IMG/VR virus record: IMGVR_UViG_3300046517_000417
Span: 1 to 29,535 of that record
Origin: a virus
Length of the DNA stretch: 29,535 bases
Strand: one strand, 5' to 3'
Part shown: positions 29,477 through 29,535 of the stretch, one piece after another
Position numbering within the stretch: the stretch's first letter is position 1
How the letters are laid out: each line of letters starts with the position of its first letter
The notes under the pieces: model-generated
The model's input: only the letters and a program-made list of their open reading frames with translations
What the model was told of the DNA's origin: nothing
The model's database searches: none
Position numbers and translations under genes: made by a program

Positions 29477-29535
29477 ATTCGAGGACGCAACCGGTGTTCA
29501 AAGCCGCTTGCGCCCTGCCTACTACCCTACATCAA

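Noticed and set aside
1-29535. tRNA, rRNA or tyrosine integrase with att sites
   Set aside because: No tRNA cloverleaf or integrase active-site pattern was recognised while reading; the only recombinase is the small serine enzyme.

Overview
The window is a high-GC stretch of phage or prophage DNA with tightly packed virion genes, most of them on the plus strand. The terminase, portal, scaffold, capsid, connector and internal/ejection proteins, with no tail-tube or tape-measure gene, suggest a short-tailed (podovirus-like) phage. An alphaproteobacterial host, probably near Bradyrhizobium/Rhodopseudomonas, is inferred from three things: a GcrA-family regulator, strong GC bias at third codon positions, and four copies of a CCGCCTTCGC...GCTACGGCGG palindrome that I recall from that group. 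I ran no database search. All names rest on motifs, gene order and recalled family patterns.

Left end (1-2.8 kb). A minus-strand small serine recombinase is followed by the start of a membrane-peptide gene that runs off the window. Divergent from it is a run of very small plus-strand ORFs joined by overlapping stop/start codons: a membrane peptide, a zinc-ribbon protein, a repeat-encoded ORF and a coiled-coil protein. Through and after these genes runs the most unusual feature of the window: an array of 10-base motifs (alternating GAGCGAGCCA and GAGAGCACCA types) set every 18 bases with 8 variable bases between them. A possible terminase small subunit follows, then a mostly non-coding stretch with three isolated motif pairs that keep the same 18-base spacing.

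Packaging and head module (2.8-15.6 kb). The order is two small ORFs, terminase large subunit, portal, a 916-aa protein of unknown function, a convergent 66-aa minus-strand gene, two proteins with Ig-like (IPT/TIG-type) domains, two small conserved phage-type proteins, scaffold, major capsid protein, a likely terminator, a possible virion-associated protein with a HeH/LEM-like tail, and a head-tail connector.

Tail, ejection and host-contact module (15.6-26.8 kb). This holds a beta-rich tail protein, a 582-aa low-complexity Pro/Ala/Gly protein, a small Cys-motif protein, a GNAT-like acyltransferase, a Pro/Gln/Met-rich protein, three consecutive large internal/ejection-type proteins and a tail fibre. 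The first internal protein and the fibre both end in S74-type intramolecular chaperone domains.

Lysis and right end (26.8-29.5 kb). A small exported protein, a two-helix holin-like protein, a 30-aa membrane peptide and an Amidase_3 endolysin with a second C-terminal domain are met head-on by a minus-strand operon (possible 65-aa ORF, GcrA-like regulator, 79-aa and 62-aa proteins). The last 130 bases hold no convincing gene but carry a 13-bp inverted repeat.
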